37,043 nt of DNA, from positions 1 through 37,043 of the forward strand of contig CAMPGU010000010.1 of the NCBI GenBank assembly GCA_946885645.1. Reading direction: 5' to 3'. Shown here piece by piece: positions 24,263-34,046 of the stretch. Position 1 is the first letter of the stretch; the number at the start of each line of letters is the position of its first letter. This stretch comes from an uncultured Haloferula sp. GTDB lineage: Bacteria; Verrucomicrobiota; Verrucomicrobiae; Verrucomicrobiales; Akkermansiaceae. Both the position numbers and the translations under genes were made by a program. Below the pieces are notes generated by a model. That model saw only the letters and a list, made by a program, of their open reading frames with translations, searched no databases and was not told the DNA's origin.

Positions 24263-27200
24263 GCGCCGAGATCCTCTCCAAAAATCTGATGATTCTCGCC
24301 TCCGCGGGATCGGGAAAGACCTTCCAGCTCGTGAACCGGATGATCGGCCTGATTGGGGCGCGGGAGGCCGATCCGGCACGGATCGTGGCCCTGACTTTCA
24401 CCAGAAAGGCCGCGGGCGAGTTCGCCGACTCGGTCCTCTTGAAGCTCGCCGCCTGCGTCGCCGATACCGCGGAGGCCCGGAAGCTGTGCGAGCAGATCGG
24501 CGCGGATTTCGAGGCACGCCCGGTGCTTGCGCGCGTCGTGCGGGCCTTGCCGGCACTCCAGCTGGGCACGATGGATTCGTTTTTCGCCCGCATCGTCCGG
24601 GGATTCCAGTACGAGCTCGGGCTTACCGGCGGCACCTTCGAGCTGATCGAGGGTGCCCGGATGGAGGCGGCGATGTCGGACATCCTGGGCGAAATCCTCG
24701 GCGATGCGATCGAGCACGGCCAGGCGGCGGATTTCCTGCATGCCTTCCGCCGTGCGACGCTCGGCAAGCAGGGCCAGGGAGTGCTCGGTGACGTCGAAAG
24801 ATTCCTAGGCTCATGGCACGGGCTTTGGAAGTCCGGCATCCCCCTCGACGGCTGGGGCGGTAGGGGTGCTTTCGGCTCCCTCCCCGAAATCGACCGCTGG
24901 GAGTCGGACAAACGGGCGATGGTATCCCGGCTCCGGACCGGCGAGTCGCGCGAAGCGGTCCTCAAGCTACTCGATCAATTCGAGCTGCACACCGTCGGCA
25001 GCGGGAAGATCGCGAAGGCGGGGCTGCTCTTCGAGCGCTTCCTGCCGGAGATCCGCCGTCAGGGGGATATCGAGATTCCCTTCAACCGGGCGACCCTCCG
25101 CTTCTCCGGGCCGACAGCGGACTTATGGCGGGAGATGTTCCTTCTGCTGGCCGGCTGCGAACTCTCGGCCGCGATCGCGCGCACCCGCGCCGTGGCGGAT
25201 CTGGTGGGGGCGCTGGACGGGGAATGCGAGCGGAGGCTGAGGCGGAAGGGTCTGCTCGGCTTCGATGACGTGAAGCTGCTGATGGGCCGCTGGGCGGGAG
25301 ACGAGGAGGCACGGCTCCGGCGCGAGGCGGTGGATTTCCGCTTGGACGCCCGCTATGACCACTGGCTGCTCGATGAGTTCCAGGATACCAGCCGGGCGGA
25401 ATGGCTGGGGATGGTCCCGCTGCTGGACGAGGCCGCGACCCGCGAAGACGGCACTCTTTTCGTGGTGGGCGACCGCAAGCAGGCGATCTACGGCTGGCGC
25501 GGCGGAGACGTGGCGCTCTTCGACGAGGTGGAGCAGCGCTACGGGACGCACGGCAACCTCGCCATCCGCACGATGCCGGAGTCGTGGCGCTCTTGCCCTG
25601 CCGTGCTGGAGCTGGTCAACCGGGTGTGCGGCGATTTTGAAACCATCCGCGGACTCTTCGGCGGAGAGATGGCGGAACGCTGGCAATGGGAGGATCACCA
25701 ATCGGCGAAGCCACAGGTTTCCGGCGAGGCGAAGGTGGAGATCGTCGCCAAGGACAAGCGCGACGAGCATCTCGTGAGCCTCCTCCGGGACAGCGGCGTG
25801 GGAACAAGAAGCCTGACCTGCGGGGTGCTGGTGCGGACCAATGAACAAGTGCGATCGACCGCAGCGCTGCTCAGGGAGCACGGCTTCGATGTCATCGAGG
25901 AGGGAAGACGGCTGCCGGTGGCGGACAACGCGCCCGGCGTCGCGCTTTTCCATCTGATCCGATGGCTGGCCGATCCGGCCGACAGGTATGCCCGGGAGGT
26001 CATCTCGATGTCCCCCTTGGAGGGCGTGATCCAAGGCAGGTTCGGAAGCTCTTGGGCCAAGGCTTGGGAAGCCCTGCTGGAGATCGCCCAAGAGAGAGGC
26101 TACGCCATGATGGCCGAGCACCTGATCGATCCGCTGTGGGCGGATCTCTCCGAATTCGCGCGCGGTCGCACCGGCGATGTGATCGGAGCGCTCGCGGAAT
26201 TCGATGCGACGCGGACCGCGACGCCCCGCGAGGCCGCCCGCTGGCTCAGCGGCTTGGAAATTCCGCAGGGCCCGGGCACTGCCGCGGTGCAGGTGATGAC
26301 CATTCACAAGTCGAAGGGCTTGGGATTCGATCTCGTCGTTCTGCCGGCGGTGGACGATGCCCGCGTGCCCGATCTCGGGAACTTCAGGGTGGCGCAGGGC
26401 ACCGAACCCGACGGGCCTTGGGTGCTTGAAACTCCGGCCGCCTGGGTCCGGGCTCTCGTGCCTGCCCTTTCCGCTGCCGAAGAGAGCTGGGCCGATGCCC
26501 AGCGCTACGAGGCGATGTGCGTGATCTACGTGGCCCTCACGCGGGCGAAACGCGGGCTCCATGTCCTGCTGCCGGAAACGCCGCAGACCCGCAAGGACGC
26601 CCACGATTGGGCGTCACCCGCGAACTGGATCGCACGCTCGGCCGGGGGCCAACCCGGGCCGGTCATCTTCCAATCGGGAGACCCGATGTGGTGGCAGGAC
26701 GTGCCTGATAGGAAGCCGCTGGTCCGATCCTCCGCACCGTCCCTTTCCCCGGCTTCGCTGCGTCGCCCCCGCGTGTCTCCTTCACGGGACAAATTCGCGG
26801 GCGGCGAAGGCGGAAAGAGCCTGGCCGGGGGCAGCGAGATCCACAGGGCCTTTGAAGCCGTCGCCTGGATCGATGACATGGAGCCGGTGCTGCCCTCCGG
26901 CAATGCCGGGGCCACGGTGCGGGAACTTCTTGAGATACCTGCGATCCGGAGCGGGTTCGAACGCCGGGGAAGGAAAGTCGATCTCCACCGCGAACAATCC
27001 GTGGAGGCGATCGTGGCCGACGAGTGGTTCAGCGGGGTGATCGACCGTCTGCATGTCTTTCGGGATCCGCTCGGGCTCCCCGAGCGGATCGAAATCATCG
27101 ATTTCAAGACGGACCGCGTTTCCTCGCCGAAAGAATTGATCGCCCGGCATGGCCCGCAGATGGCCGCTTACCGCGAGATCCTCGGCAAGGCTTTCAGCGG

Positions 27201-27288
27201 TGTCCCGATCACCTGCCGCATGCTATCGACTGCACTCGGCCGCTGGATCGACTGTCAGGCATCCGGTCCGCCCTTCTCCCGATCATGA
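24259..27288 (+). CDS. addA: AddA-like UvrD/RecB helicase-nuclease
   Basis: The protein is 1,009 residues from ATG 24259. The helicase motifs are intact: Walker A ASAGSGKTF (14-22, Lys20), TFTRKAAGEF, Walker B with LLDEFQDTSRAEW, GDRKQAIYGWRGG, and VMTIHKSKGLGFDLVVLP. The C-terminal nuclease carries GVIDRLH and IIDFKTDR (Asp948, Lys950). With AddB it would form the two-nuclease helicase that resects DNA ends and loads RecA. The open frame extends upstream to 24121 inside addB, but the ATGA overlap fixes the likely start. A perfect hairpin lies 5 bases past the stop. Confidence 0.92.
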   Translation: MSAEILSKNLMILASAGSGKTFQLVNRMIGLIGAREADPARIVALTFTRKAAGEFADSVLLKLAACVADTAEARKLCEQIGADFEARPVLARVVRALPALQLGTMDSFFARIVRGFQYELGLTGGTFELIEGARMEAAMSDILGEILGDAIEHGQAADFLHAFRRATLGKQGQGVLGDVERFLGSWHGLWKSGIPLDGWGGRGAFGSLPEIDRWESDKRAMVSRLRTGESREAVLKLLDQFELHTVGSGKIAKAGLLFERFLPEIRRQGDIEIPFNRATLRFSGPTADLWREMFLLLAGCELSAAIARTRAVADLVGALDGECERRLRRKGLLGFDDVKLLMGRWAGDEEARLRREAVDFRLDARYDHWLLDEFQDTSRAEWLGMVPLLDEAATREDGTLFVVGDRKQAIYGWRGGDVALFDEVEQRYGTHGNLAIRTMPESWRSCPAVLELVNRVCGDFETIRGLFGGEMAERWQWEDHQSAKPQVSGEAKVEIVAKDKRDEHLVSLLRDSGVGTRSLTCGVLVRTNEQVRSTAALLREHGFDVIEEGRRLPVADNAPGVALFHLIRWLADPADRYAREVISMSPLEGVIQGRFGSSWAKAWEALLEIAQERGYAMMAEHLIDPLWADLSEFARGRTGDVIGALAEFDATRTATPREAARWLSGLEIPQGPGTAAVQVMTIHKSKGLGFDLVVLPAVDDARVPDLGNFRVAQGTEPDGPWVLETPAAWVRALVPALSAAEESWADAQRYEAMCVIYVALTRAKRGLHVLLPETPQTRKDAHDWASPANWIARSAGGQPGPVIFQSGDPMWWQDVPDRKPLVRSSAPSLSPASLRRPRVSPSRDKFAGGEGGKSLAGGSEIHRAFEAVAWIDDMEPVLPSGNAGATVRELLEIPAIRSGFERRGRKVDLHREQSVEAIVADEWFSGVIDRLHVFRDPLGLPERIEIIDFKTDRVSSPKELIARHGPQMAAYREILGKAFSGVPITCRMLSTALGRWIDCQASGPPFSRS

Positions 27289-27292
27289 AGAA

Positions 27293-27318
27293 GCCCGCCC
27301 CGGCATTCCGGGGCGGGC
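27293..27318. terminator. Bidirectional hairpin between converging addA and hpf
   Basis: GCCCGCCCCGG (27293-27303) pairs perfectly over 11 bp with CCGGGGCGGGC (27308-27318) around the loop CATT. On the minus strand TTCTTC follows; on the plus strand no T run follows. It sits between two converging stops. Confidence 0.7.
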
Positions 27319-27335
27319 CGATCCGATGGAAGGAA

Positions 27336-27923
27336 TCACTCTTTGATATCGATCGCCCCGTATTCCCCGTCCTTGCGGCGGTAGATGATCGTCAGGCAAC
27401 CGCGACGCGCGCTCTTGTACAGGACGAAGGGCCGGTCATTGAGCTCCAACTCCATCACGGCGTCTTCCTTGTACATCGTGCGGAGGCGGTACTTCTCCGG
27501 ATGAACGATGAAAGGTTCCGGGTCATGCTCGGACTCTTCCGGATGGTCGATGATCTCCGGACTGAAATAGCGCTCTTCCAAGTGCCGGATCGAGTCGTTC
27601 CGGTGGGGGCGCTTTTTCTTCATCAGCCGCGTCTTGTGCTTCCTCATGCGACGCGCGATCTTGTCGATCGTTTCGTCGATGGCGGCGTACATATCCTGCC
27701 CTTCCGTGTGGGCCTCGATCGTGATGTGATTGGCGCAGAAGAGAATGATTTCGGCGATGTGCCGGTTTTTCTGCACGTCGAGAATGGCCTTGGCCTCGAT
27801 GATGCGCGGGTAGTCGAGATGGAGTCCCTCGATCTTCTTTTGGGCGTATTCGCGCAGCGAGTCGGTCACGGATTCGTGTCTCACGGTCACCGTGATGGGC
27901 AGGTTCACGTTTGCGGTTTGCAT
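27336..27923 (-). CDS. hpf: Ribosome hibernation promoting factor, long form
   Basis: The protein is 195 residues from ATG 27923 (MQTANVNLPITVTVRHESV). Residues 1-105 are the S30AE/HPF ribosome-binding domain, followed by a basic linker (RRMRKHKTRLMKKKRP). The C-terminal domain, about 135-190 (FVLYKSARRGCLTIIYRRKDGEYGAID), is the dimerisation part of long HPF. Long HPF dimerises idle 70S ribosomes into 100S particles in stationary phase. A clear AGGAG is 7 bases ahead of the start, which excludes the in-frame ATG at 28016. The neighbours are unrelated, so it is likely a single-gene transcript. Confidence 0.93.
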   Translation of the reverse strand: MQTANVNLPITVTVRHESVTDSLREYAQKKIEGLHLDYPRIIEAKAILDVQKNRHIAEIILFCANHITIEAHTEGQDMYAAIDETIDKIARRMRKHKTRLMKKKRPHRNDSIRHLEERYFSPEIIDHPEESEHDPEPFIVHPEKYRLRTMYKEDAVMELELNDRPFVLYKSARRGCLTIIYRRKDGEYGAIDIKE

Positions 27924-27930
27924 GTCTATT

Positions 27931-27935
27931 CTCCT
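27931..27935 (-). promoter_or_regulatory. Ribosome-binding site of hpf
   Basis: AGGAG on the minus strand with a 7-base spacer to ATG 27923. It is one of the few strong Shine-Dalgarno sites in the window and decides the start of hpf. Confidence 0.8.
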
Positions 27936-28108
27936 GTTTATTTGTGGGTGAGTGGACGGCGGTTCTATCCGCCTTATCCACCTCGCACGATGAACCGGAA
28001 TCCGGCAAATGGCCACCCAGTTCTTGCGAAATCCGCGGCATCCTTTGACAAGTGCCGCCGGGAGGTTCGCGCGGTAACCCCATTGTATGGACGTGATTTA
28101 CGACCGGT

Positions 28109-28762
28109 TCAGAAGAGCTTGAAAAGCGCTTTGAGATCTGCCACATTGAGCGTTACCTCTCCTGCTCCGGCCTCTTCCAGAGCCGCCACGTCGTGGTAGC
28201 CCCAGGCGACAGCCAGCGGCCGCATCCCGGCCCTTGCCGCGGTCTCCAAATCGATGGTGGAATCTCCGATGAACAGACACGCGGAGGGATCTTCTCCCCA
28301 CATGCGGGAAATTTGGATCGCAGCATCGGGGTGCGGCTTTCGCGGAGCCTCCGGGCGGTGCCCCAGCACGGGATCTAAAGGAACACCCGGAAAGAGCCGT
28401 TCCACGATCTCGACCGTGAAGGGATGGGGTTTGTTGGAAAGAACCGCCATCCTCACCCCCGCTGCCGCGAGCATCTTGAGAAGTTCCGGGATGCCATCGT
28501 ATGGAACGGTCCCCTCGGGCCACGTGGTGGCATAGTCCTCCTTGAAGGCTCTCTCCACCGCGAGGATCGCCTCGTTGGGCGTGCCCTTTGGGGATGCCTG
28601 GCGGGCGAGTTCATAGGAGCCGTTCCCGATGAAGCGGCGCACATCCGGATCGGCATGTTGATCGAAGCCGAGAGAGGCAAGCGCCCGGTTCAGCGAACCC
28701 GCGATACCCGGGAGCGAATCGACCAAAGTGCCGTCCAAATCAAAAATCACACCTCCGCGCAT
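28109..28762 (-). CDS. gph: Phosphoglycolate phosphatase-like HAD hydrolase
   Basis: The protein is 217 residues from ATG 28762. HAD motif I is FDLDGTLVDS (Asp8, Asp10), motif II is VLSNKP, motif III is the Lys in RKPHPDAA and motif IV is GDSTIDLETA. Cap type and length agree with Gph/PGP enzymes that dephosphorylate 2-phosphoglycolate, but HAD substrate range is broad. An ATG at 28846 is in frame, but it falls inside the terminator of the upstream gene and adds a leader not typical of the family, so the shorter start is used. The stop is 185 bases from the hpf start. Confidence 0.87.
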   Translation of the reverse strand: MRGGVIFDLDGTLVDSLPGIAGSLNRALASLGFDQHADPDVRRFIGNGSYELARQASPKGTPNEAILAVERAFKEDYATTWPEGTVPYDGIPELLKMLAAAGVRMAVLSNKPHPFTVEIVERLFPGVPLDPVLGHRPEAPRKPHPDAAIQISRMWGEDPSACLFIGDSTIDLETAARAGMRPLAVAWGYHDVAALEEAGAGEVTLNVADLKALFKLF

Positions 28763-28844
28763 CGCGGCGGATGAGACCCTGCCCGCAGGAGCCTTGGCAA
28801 GCGCAGCTTGGATTGAATTCCACCGATCGGGGGAGATGCGCATC

Positions 28845-28877
28845 AAAAAGGGCGCGCCCGGCGGGCGTGCCCTTTTT
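28845..28877 (-). terminator. Intrinsic terminator of the GH109-like gene
   Basis: AAAAAGGGCGCGCCC (28845-28859) pairs with GGGCGTGCCCTTTTT (28863-28877) over 15 bp with one G-T wobble and a 3-base loop. Read on the minus strand it ends in TTTTT, so it terminates the gene whose stop is at 28904. It may also work on the other strand. Confidence 0.85.
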
Positions 28878-28903
28878 GTGACATGAGATGAACAACTCCG
28901 GGA

Positions 28904-30298
28904 TCAGGCGATGACCGCCAGCGGCTTGGTGGTCTTCCAGCCGCCGCGCGTGAAGTCCGGGAAATCCTGCGGCATGCCATCCTCCTTCACCGACTTCTCG
29001 CTGAGCGGCGCGACGGAGGACCAGAAGCACCCTTCATAGACGTTCTGGTCAAGCGGTTCGCCCTTGCGGAGGCACTCGATGATGCGGAAGAGCATGAGGA
29101 AATCCATGCCGCCATGGCCGCCCATTTTCTGCGCCATGTCACCCACGCGCTTGAAGAGCGGGTGCTCGTATTTGGAAGCGATCTCTTCGAACTCCTCGCT
29201 GCTCGTCCACTCGTGATAGCTCTTGGTCATGCCCTCGATGGCCATGCCATTGGGGAAGCCCTTCAGGGTGCCCTTGGTACCTTGGATCAGATTGTGGCGC
29301 GAGTACGGCCGCGGTGATGTTTCATCCCACTGTACCAGCACGGTACGGCCGAGGACCGTCTTGATGATGGAGGTGTTCATGTCCCCGCCTTCGAAGGCGA
29401 GCGTCTTGAACTCCGGCTTGGTGAGCTTCCGGGATTTCTGAGCATAGAGCGCACGGCCCTTCGCCGGGGAGGAGAAGGAAACCAGGCGCCGGAAATTGTC
29501 GTCGCCGCGGGCGAGACTCATGTACTGGGCCACCGGACCCAGGCCGTGGCAGGGGTAGAGGTTCCCATTGCGCTTGGCGTAGTGATGCGTGCGCCACGAG
29601 CCCGTGGTGTCCCCGTTCTCCATCTGGCCGCGCAGCTCATGGATGTAGGCAGCCTCGCCGTGGAGGAGCTCGCCGATGACGCCTTGCCGCACCATGTTCA
29701 GGTAAAGCAATTCCTCGCGCCCGTAGTTGACGTTCTCCATCAGCATGCAGTGGCGGCCGGTGGCTTCCGACGTGTTCACGATGTCCCACATCTCCTCGAT
29801 GGTGATCGCGATCGGAATTTCAACGAAGGCGTGGGCGCCCGCTTTCATCGCGCCGACGGCCTGCGGCCCGTGGAGCTGCCACGGCGTGGCGATGAAGACC
29901 GCGTCCGGCTTGGTTTCCGCCAGCATCTTCTTCCACGCGTTCTCATCTCCGGAGTAGAGCTTCGGCTTGTGGCCGTTCTTGCTGACGCGCGCTTCCGACC
30001 GCTTCACCAGATCCTCGCGGAGATCGCAGATCCCGACGAGCTCGACGCCTTCGATCACGGCCAACTGGGCGGCGTGACCGGAGCCCCGGGCACCCACCCC
30101 GATGATTGCGACCTTTACCTTGTCCAGCTTCGGAGCCGCAAAGTCGCCCATGTATTTCGCGCCGGATGGACGGGCCGGCGAGCCTTGGCCCTGAGCCAGC
30201 GCGGTGGCTGCGGCCATTGCGGCGCTCGCGCCACCGATCGCTTTGAGGAAATTCCTCCGTCCGCTGGCGGAAATGTTCACTTTTTCGTTCGGGTTCAT
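28904..30298 (-). CDS. Tat-exported Gfo/Idh/MocA oxidoreductase, GH109-like
   Basis: The protein is 464 residues from ATG 30298. A twin-arginine signal, GRRNFLKAIGG (Arg14-Arg15), precedes an Ala-rich hydrophobic stretch. The NAD fold follows (VKVAIIGVGARGSGHAAQL), then the oxidoreductase domain with VEIPIAITIEEMW, ENVNYGREELLYLNMV, HELRGQM and CHGLGPVAQYM, runs typical of GH109. GH109 enzymes use NAD in an oxidation-elimination mechanism and hydrolyse alpha-N-acetylgalactosaminides. Tat export fits folding with NAD bound before transport. Other Gfo/Idh/MocA activities remain possible. The frame runs on upstream to 30541, but that part lacks coding character. Confidence 0.87.
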   Translation of the reverse strand: MNPNEKVNISASGRRNFLKAIGGASAAMAAATALAQGQGSPARPSGAKYMGDFAAPKLDKVKVAIIGVGARGSGHAAQLAVIEGVELVGICDLREDLVKRSEARVSKNGHKPKLYSGDENAWKKMLAETKPDAVFIATPWQLHGPQAVGAMKAGAHAFVEIPIAITIEEMWDIVNTSEATGRHCMLMENVNYGREELLYLNMVRQGVIGELLHGEAAYIHELRGQMENGDTTGSWRTHHYAKRNGNLYPCHGLGPVAQYMSLARGDDNFRRLVSFSSPAKGRALYAQKSRKLTKPEFKTLAFEGGDMNTSIIKTVLGRTVLVQWDETSPRPYSRHNLIQGTKGTLKGFPNGMAIEGMTKSYHEWTSSEEFEEIASKYEHPLFKRVGDMAQKMGGHGGMDFLMLFRIIECLRKGEPLDQNVYEGCFWSSVAPLSEKSVKEDGMPQDFPDFTRGGWKTTKPLAVIA

Positions 30299-30454
30299 CT
30301 GTTTGGTGTCGCGCTGAATACCGAGGACTAACGGATTCTCTTTCGCATGACAACCCCCGGAGCCGCCGGCTTTTTGCGATTTTGCGTTTTGAATGTGGCC
30401 TGCCCTCCGAGAAATCGGTGGGCAAGGCGCGGGAGAACCGGCACGTTCGCGTCG

Positions 30455-30907
30455 ATGAAGATCGATGGCATCGTCGGCTGCTACGCGAAGACCCGCGGGA
30501 TGTTTTACTTCGCGCGGATGTGCTCGAAAATCCGCCTCCACGCGGCAGGTACCTTGCCCGAAGATTACTTCGACATGCTCGGCCAGGGATTTGACGGACG
30601 CACTTGCCGCTATCTAGGCGTCCGCTATGAAAACGTGAGGACGCAGGTGCTTGCGGGAAAACCCGACGAGGAGGTGCTGGAATGGTGCTTCGTGAACGGC
30701 CGCCGGCCGACCGACGAGGAGATCCTCATCTACAACAGCTTCATGAGCAAACGCGGGTGGCGCGACGACGAAACCGATGCTTTCATCCCGCAAATGATCA
30801 AGGAATACGGTCTGCCCGACGATGGCAGGGTCATCACCGACTTCGACCTCATCGAGGTGGACGAAGGCCGCTGGTATCCGGAGATGTGGCGGGACGCCTG
30901 GAAGTAA
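30455..30907 (+). CDS. DUF5069 domain protein
   Basis: The protein is 150 residues from ATG 30455 (MKIDGIVGCYAKTRGMFYFARM), matching the DUF5069 opening; an in-frame ATG at 30347 adds an unlikely Arg-rich leader. There is no known function. The sequence is a compact alpha-helical protein rich in charged and aromatic residues (FDGRTCRYLGVRYENV, NGRRPTDEEILIYNSFMSKRGWRD). It is common in Verrucomicrobiota and Planctomycetota. It ends 3 bases before the aminopeptidase-like gene, so they are very likely cotranscribed. The divergent GH109-like start is 156 bases away. Confidence 0.8.
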   Translation: MKIDGIVGCYAKTRGMFYFARMCSKIRLHAAGTLPEDYFDMLGQGFDGRTCRYLGVRYENVRTQVLAGKPDEEVLEWCFVNGRRPTDEEILIYNSFMSKRGWRDDETDAFIPQMIKEYGLPDDGRVITDFDLIEVDEGRWYPEMWRDAWK

Positions 30908-30910
30908 CCC

Positions 30911-31915
30911 ATGGCCCCGCGCTGGACATTCCTGCTGGCGGCACTCGCCACGCTCAATTCCTGCCAGACCCTCCATTTCTACGGTCAGGCGGCGGGGGGC
31001 CAGTGGGAGATCATCCGGAAAAGCCGCCCGATTCCCCCGATCCTCGCGGATCAAGCCACCGATCCGAAGCTCCGGAAACAGCTCGCCTCCGTTCAAAGGA
31101 TCCGCGCCTTCGCCAGCGATCACCTCACTCTTCCCGGGGATGAAAGTTACGGCCGCTATGCCGATCTGGGCCGGCCGCACGTGGTATGGGTGCTCTATGC
31201 CGCGCCGGAGTTCTCCCTGGAGCCGAAGACCTGGTGGTACCCCACCCTGGGCCGGCTCGATTACCGCGGCTACTTCCGCGAGGAGGATTCTGAATCCCTC
31301 GCGGCACAGCTCCGGTCGCAGGGTTACGACGTTCAAGTCGGCGGGACGGACGCTTATTCAACGCTCGGGTGGCTCCATGATCCGGTGCTGAATACCTTTG
31401 TCCACTCGCGCGAGGTAGACCTTGCCGAGCTGATCTTCCACGAGCTCACGCACCGTAAGCTTTTCCGGAACGGCGATACCGCCTTCAACGAATCGCTCGC
31501 CAATGCGGTGGCGGAGGAGGGCGTGCGCCGCTGGCTACGCCACGAGGGCCGCACCGGTGATCTGAAGCGCTACGAAATGCGGCTGATCCGGCGAAGCCAG
31601 TTCTACGACCGGATCGAAGACGCCCGGGAGGAACTGACAGCACTCTACGCCTCCGGTCTCCCCACGGGGGAAATACGGAAGCGGAAAGCGGCGATCTTCC
31701 AGGACTTGCGGGAACGCTTCCGGGAGCTGCGCCGCCGCTGGGGCGGACGTGGTCTGGAATCCTGGCTGAATGAGGACATCAACAACGCGCACCTGGTGGC
31801 TCTGACGACCTACCACCATCACGTCCCCGTCTTTCACCGCTTGCTTGCGGAGTGCCAGGGCGACCTCGATCTCTTTTTCCGTCGGGCGAAAGATCTGAAG
31901 CTGCCAGAGGAGTGA
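30911..31915 (+). CDS. Putative zinc aminopeptidase lipoprotein (Aminopep family)
   Basis: The protein is 334 residues. The N-terminus is a lipoprotein-type signal ending LNSC (Cys18). The zinc site is HELTH (His177, Glu178, His181) in LAELIFHELTHRKLF, with a probable third ligand Glu194 in FNESLANAV, giving a gluzincin-like arrangement. This matches the 'putative aminopeptidase' family (PF10023). The long helical region RRKAAIFQDLRERFRELRRRW precedes the C-terminus. It is probably an outer- or inner-membrane-bound periplasmic peptidase. The stop is 16 bases from the converging SPATA20-type gene. Confidence 0.82.
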   Translation: MAPRWTFLLAALATLNSCQTLHFYGQAAGGQWEIIRKSRPIPPILADQATDPKLRKQLASVQRIRAFASDHLTLPGDESYGRYADLGRPHVVWVLYAAPEFSLEPKTWWYPTLGRLDYRGYFREEDSESLAAQLRSQGYDVQVGGTDAYSTLGWLHDPVLNTFVHSREVDLAELIFHELTHRKLFRNGDTAFNESLANAVAEEGVRRWLRHEGRTGDLKRYEMRLIRRSQFYDRIEDAREELTALYASGLPTGEIRKRKAAIFQDLRERFRELRRRWGGRGLESWLNEDINNAHLVALTTYHHHVPVFHRLLAECQGDLDLFFRRAKDLKLPEE

Positions 31916-31931
31916 GCCCCATCGCGCAACC

Positions 31932-33977
31932 TCAAGGCGTCAAAGAGCTAGCTTTCTCCCACTCTTCCGCGGTACTGACCGGCGGCAGGCACACCTGTCC
32001 CGCGCATACCACCACGTCTCCGCCGCCCTCGGAGGAGGTCCAGACCGCCCGCGGGATCCACGAGCTCCGTAGCGCGCCCGCCAAGGGTTCCGCCGGCTCT
32101 CCGCGCACTTCGATTTTCACCACGCCGCGCCCGTGCAGATCGAGCGCGCCCAGTAACACCGGCACGGCGAACGGCTGCGCCTCCGCGGTCCTGGCACCGG
32201 CACGCAGGATCGCTTCCGCACGCTTTGCATAGGCGGGTTCGTCCAGCAGCACCGCCAGCTTCAGCAGGTTTTCCGCGGCGACATGATTCGCGGCCGGCTC
32301 CGCCCCGTCGTAATCCTCGCGGATCACCAGCAAGGCCTCGCCAGCCAGTTCCGTCCGCATCACGTAGCCCGCGCGCGTTTCATCCCAATGTTCCGCGTCC
32401 AGCGCCGCCTGGACCTCCCGTGCCCATTCAAGCCATTGCGGGCCCCCATCCGCCGCGTGCATCTCGATCAGCCCGGAAATCAGGAAGGCGTGGTCGGCCG
32501 CGAAAGCAGGAGCATCTCCCCGCTTTCCGCGGTAGCTCCGCCATAAGCGCGTGCCGTCCCACAGCTCCCGCCGGATGAAGTCCACCGCCCGCGCAGCGGC
32601 AGCGCGCAGATCCCGCCGGGCGAGAACCCTTGCTCCGCGGGCGAGCGCGGCGATCATGAGGCCGTTCCACGCGGTGACGATTTTGTCGTCGCGGTGCGGC
32701 AGCGGCCGGTGCTTCCTCGCCTCCAGCAGGGTCCGCTTGGCCTCGGCCAGCAGGGAACGGACCTCCGTCTCCGGCAGGTCGAACTGCTGCGCGAGGGCTT
32801 CCGTGCTCTTGGCGCGGAACAGGGTGTTGCGTCCTTTCAGCTCCTCATGCGGATCGCTTTCCGGTCGCGAGTTCCCTCCTTCTCCCACACCGTAAGCGGC
32901 GCAAAAGACCGCCGCCGATTTCGGATCGAGGAGCCGGTAGATTTCGGCGGCTTCCCAAGTCCAGTAGGCCCCCTCCTTCTTCTCCGTGTCTCCGGCCGTG
33001 GGAAGGCTGTCGGCATCTTCCGCCGCGTGGAAAGCGCCGCCGGGATCGCGTAGTTCGTCGAGTACGTACCGGAAAATCTCCTCCGCCACCTCGCGGTCGT
33101 GTCCGTCTCCGCCCGCCTGCCAGGACTCCAGATAGAGCAGGGCGAGCTGCGCCTGATCGTAGAGCATCTTTTCATAATGCGGGACGTGCCAGTAGCGATC
33201 GACGGAATAGCGATGGAAGCCGCCGGCCAATTGGTCGTTCATGCCGCCCGCCGCCATCGCGCGCATGGTTCGGCTGGTCATCTGCAGCGCGGCCTCCGCT
33301 TCATCGCCACCGAAGCGATCGGCAAGTTGAAGGAGCAGGCGCGGGACCGCGGGACGCGGGAACTTCGGCGCTCCGCCCCAGCCCCCCAGCGCCGGGTCGA
33401 ACATCGCCTCGCAGCGGTCGATGAAATCGCCGAAAACCTTATCTCCCGGCATACTGCCGAGAACGGAACCGGCCGAGGCCTCGGCACGCAGGTGGGCCAT
33501 CACTTTCTCCGCGCTCTCCGCCATGCGCTCGCGATCCTCCTGCCATAAGCGGCCGATCTCCGCGCAGAGCTTCGGGAATCCCGCCCGCCCGTACCGGTCT
33601 TCCGGCGGGAAGTAGGTGCCGCCCACCACCGGCTTCCCTTGCGGGGTGAGCCAGACGCTCATCGGCCAGCCACCCTGTCCGGTCGTTGCCTGGACGAAAG
33701 CCATGTAGGTCGCATCGATATCCGGGCGCTCCTCGCGATCGACCTTCACGCAGATGAAGTTCCGGTTCATCACTCCCGCGATCGCTTCGTTCTCGAAGCT
33801 CTCCCGCTCCATCACGTGGCACCAGTGGCAAGTGGAGTAGCCGATCGAGAGAAAGACCAGCTTGTCCTCCGCCTTCGCCCGCGCGAAGGCAACCTCGCTC
33901 CACGGCTGCCAATCGACCGGATTGTGCGCGTGCTGCAGCAGGTAAGGAGAAGTTTCGTGCGCGAGGGCATTTGCCAT
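31932..33977 (-). CDS. SPATA20/YyaL-type thioredoxin-domain protein (DUF255)
   Basis: The protein is 681 residues, beginning [23 protein letters not shown], the family hallmark. The thioredoxin-like domain (1-170) carries CHWC (Cys50, Cys53). An alpha/alpha-barrel of the six-hairpin glycosidase type follows, with [20 protein letters not shown] and [15 protein letters not shown]. The family is widely conserved, but its reaction is not established. The gene starts 69 bases after the stop of the cysteine desulfurase gene on the same strand, so cotranscription is possible. Confidence 0.9.
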   Translation of the reverse strand: MANALAHETSPYLLQHAHNPVDWQPWSEVAFARAKAEDKLVFLSIGYSTCHWCHVMERESFENEAIAGVMNRNFICVKVDREERPDIDATYMAFVQATTGQGGWPMSVWLTPQGKPVVGGTYFPPEDRYGRAGFPKLCAEIGRLWQEDRERMAESAEKVMAHLRAEASAGSVLGSMPGDKVFGDFIDRCEAMFDPALGGWGGAPKFPRPAVPRLLLQLADRFGGDEAEAALQMTSRTMRAMAAGGMNDQLAGGFHRYSVDRYWHVPHYEKMLYDQAQLALLYLESWQAGGDGHDREVAEEIFRYVLDELRDPGGAFHAAEDADSLPTAGDTEKKEGAYWTWEAAEIYRLLDPKSAAVFCAAYGVGEGGNSRPESDPHEELKGRNTLFRAKSTEALAQQFDLPETEVRSLLAEAKRTLLEARKHRPLPHRDDKIVTAWNGLMIAALARGARVLARRDLRAAAARAVDFIRRELWDGTRLWRSYRGKRGDAPAFAADHAFLISGLIEMHAADGGPQWLEWAREVQAALDAEHWDETRAGYVMRTELAGEALLVIREDYDGAEPAANHVAAENLLKLAVLLDEPAYAKRAEAILRAGARTAEAQPFAVPVLLGALDLHGRGVVKIEVRGEPAEPLAGALRSSWIPRAVWTSSEGGGDVVVCAGQVCLPPVSTAEEWEKASSLTP

Positions 33978-34046
33978 GGTGGAACAAAGCAGGAAATGCC
34001 GAACGGGGAAGGGCGGAATGCACGCGATCCACCGGCCTTCGCCTCC

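Noticed and set aside
25123..26604. 493-residue minus-strand open frame opposite addA
   Set aside because: The opposite strand contains intact UvrD-type motifs across the same bases.
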